A DNA stretch of 64,000 nucleotides from Trichinella spiralis (lineage: Eukaryota; Nematoda; Enoplea; Trichinellida; Trichinellidae). The notes below the pieces were generated by a model. The model did no database searches. It had not been told where the DNA came from and saw only the letters and a program-made list of their open reading frames with translations. The stretch covers positions 498,026-562,025 of the forward strand of contig CM012954.1 of NCBI GenBank assembly GCA_000181795.3, in the 5' to 3' direction. This document shows positions 63,701-64,000 of this stretch, piece after piece. Positions within the stretch are counted from its first letter, which is position 1. The number at the start of each line of letters is the position of its first letter. Made by a program: the position numbers and the translations under genes.

Positions 63701-64000
63701 ATCGAAGAACGAAAACAAAAGAAAAGACACTGAGTTCACTACAGATCAGTAAGGCACAACGGCAGTTTCAGATGATGAGCATAATTGTAATGACACTGGC
63801 AAAGATGATAATGAGAGTAATGATCAGGTGGACGAAGCAAGCGACCTCAGAAATGGGCGTCTTCAAATAAACATCAACGGTGCTCTTTCTCGACTTTGCT
63901 CTCTAAAAAAGCAAGGCTATAGCCTTTCCTGTTTTTGCGATTTTCGAAAGTAGGCTCTTTTCAAAAATAACGCTCTTTTTTTTAAAAATTGCAAAATTCT
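60775..64000. other. 5' flank of the homeobox gene and right end of window
   Basis: 60880-61220 is GC-richer and adjoins the unc-42 start, so it probably contains its promoter; no defined element was found. The rest is AT-rich. A (TA)n then TTTA/TTTATA tract lies at about 63258-63350. A 50-codon frame near 63490-63650 (containing YLLASAVATIQQYPNPTAAE) and other short frames to 63870 could be part of a gene continuing off the window or an old mobile element, but I cannot identify them. Confidence 0.4.
63258..63350. repeat. AT and TTTA simple repeat block
   Basis: An uninterrupted (TA)n run of about 20-24 nt, followed by TTTA and TTTATA units to about 63350. Confidence 0.9.

Noticed and set aside
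63480-63870. Possible mobile-element or gene fragment at the right edge
   Set aside because: Short frames without a motif, terminal repeat or splice structure; not enough to name a family.

Overview
The window looks like nuclear DNA from a nematode. It is AT-rich, most introns in the compact genes are 45-150 nt with GT..TTTCAG/TTTTAG ends, and the homeobox gene on the minus strand closely resembles C. elegans UNC-42. In several genes a 3' splice acceptor lies 0-15 nt before the start codon, as expected for spliced-leader trans-splicing. Overall composition would suit an enoplean (Trichinella/Trichuris/Romanomermis-like) worm, but that placement is inference. No bacterial-type features, tRNAs, rRNAs, CRISPR arrays or retroviral elements were recognised.

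Layout. Roughly 1-31 kb is gene-dense: an SLC17 anion transporter N-terminus running off the left edge (-), tubulin-folding cofactor E (-) with a small cysteine-rich exon pair downstream, an FBXO7-like F-box protein (+), the very-long-chain 3-ketoacyl-CoA reductase HSD17B12/LET-767 (-), a CRIP-type LIM protein (+), COPII cargo adaptor SEC24C/D (-, 26 exons), an RPUSD3-like mitochondrial pseudouridine synthase (+), and a PDZRN3/4-like PDZ scaffold (-). For seven genes the proposed exons sum to a multiple of three and rebuild a near full-length family member, which supports the splice models.

Roughly 31-54 kb is gene-poor. It holds one convincing upstream exon of the PDZRN-like gene (32.4-32.8 kb), two candidate coding exons near 46 kb, and a near-perfect 40-bp inverted repeat near 51.7 kb. 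The RING, TRAF-type zinc finger and first PDZ domain expected of a full-length PDZRN were not found, so they are either in small unrecognised exons or absent. From 54.3 to 60.8 kb lies an unc-42/PROP1 paired-class homeobox gene (-) with two multi-kilobase introns. The right end (60.8-64 kb) shows no convincing gene.

The genes are mostly housekeeping functions with no shared pathway: tubulin folding, ubiquitin ligase/proteasome, ER lipid elongation, COPII export and mitochondrial RNA. Two developmental/neuronal genes (PDZRN-like scaffold and unc-42) occupy the long-intron half. The most unusual DNA structure is at 26.9-27.8 kb, where a TA-flanked 709-bp element with perfect 30-bp terminal inverted repeats overlaps a second inverted repeat and contains a perfect 62-bp palindrome. 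All of this sits in one intron of the PDZ gene.
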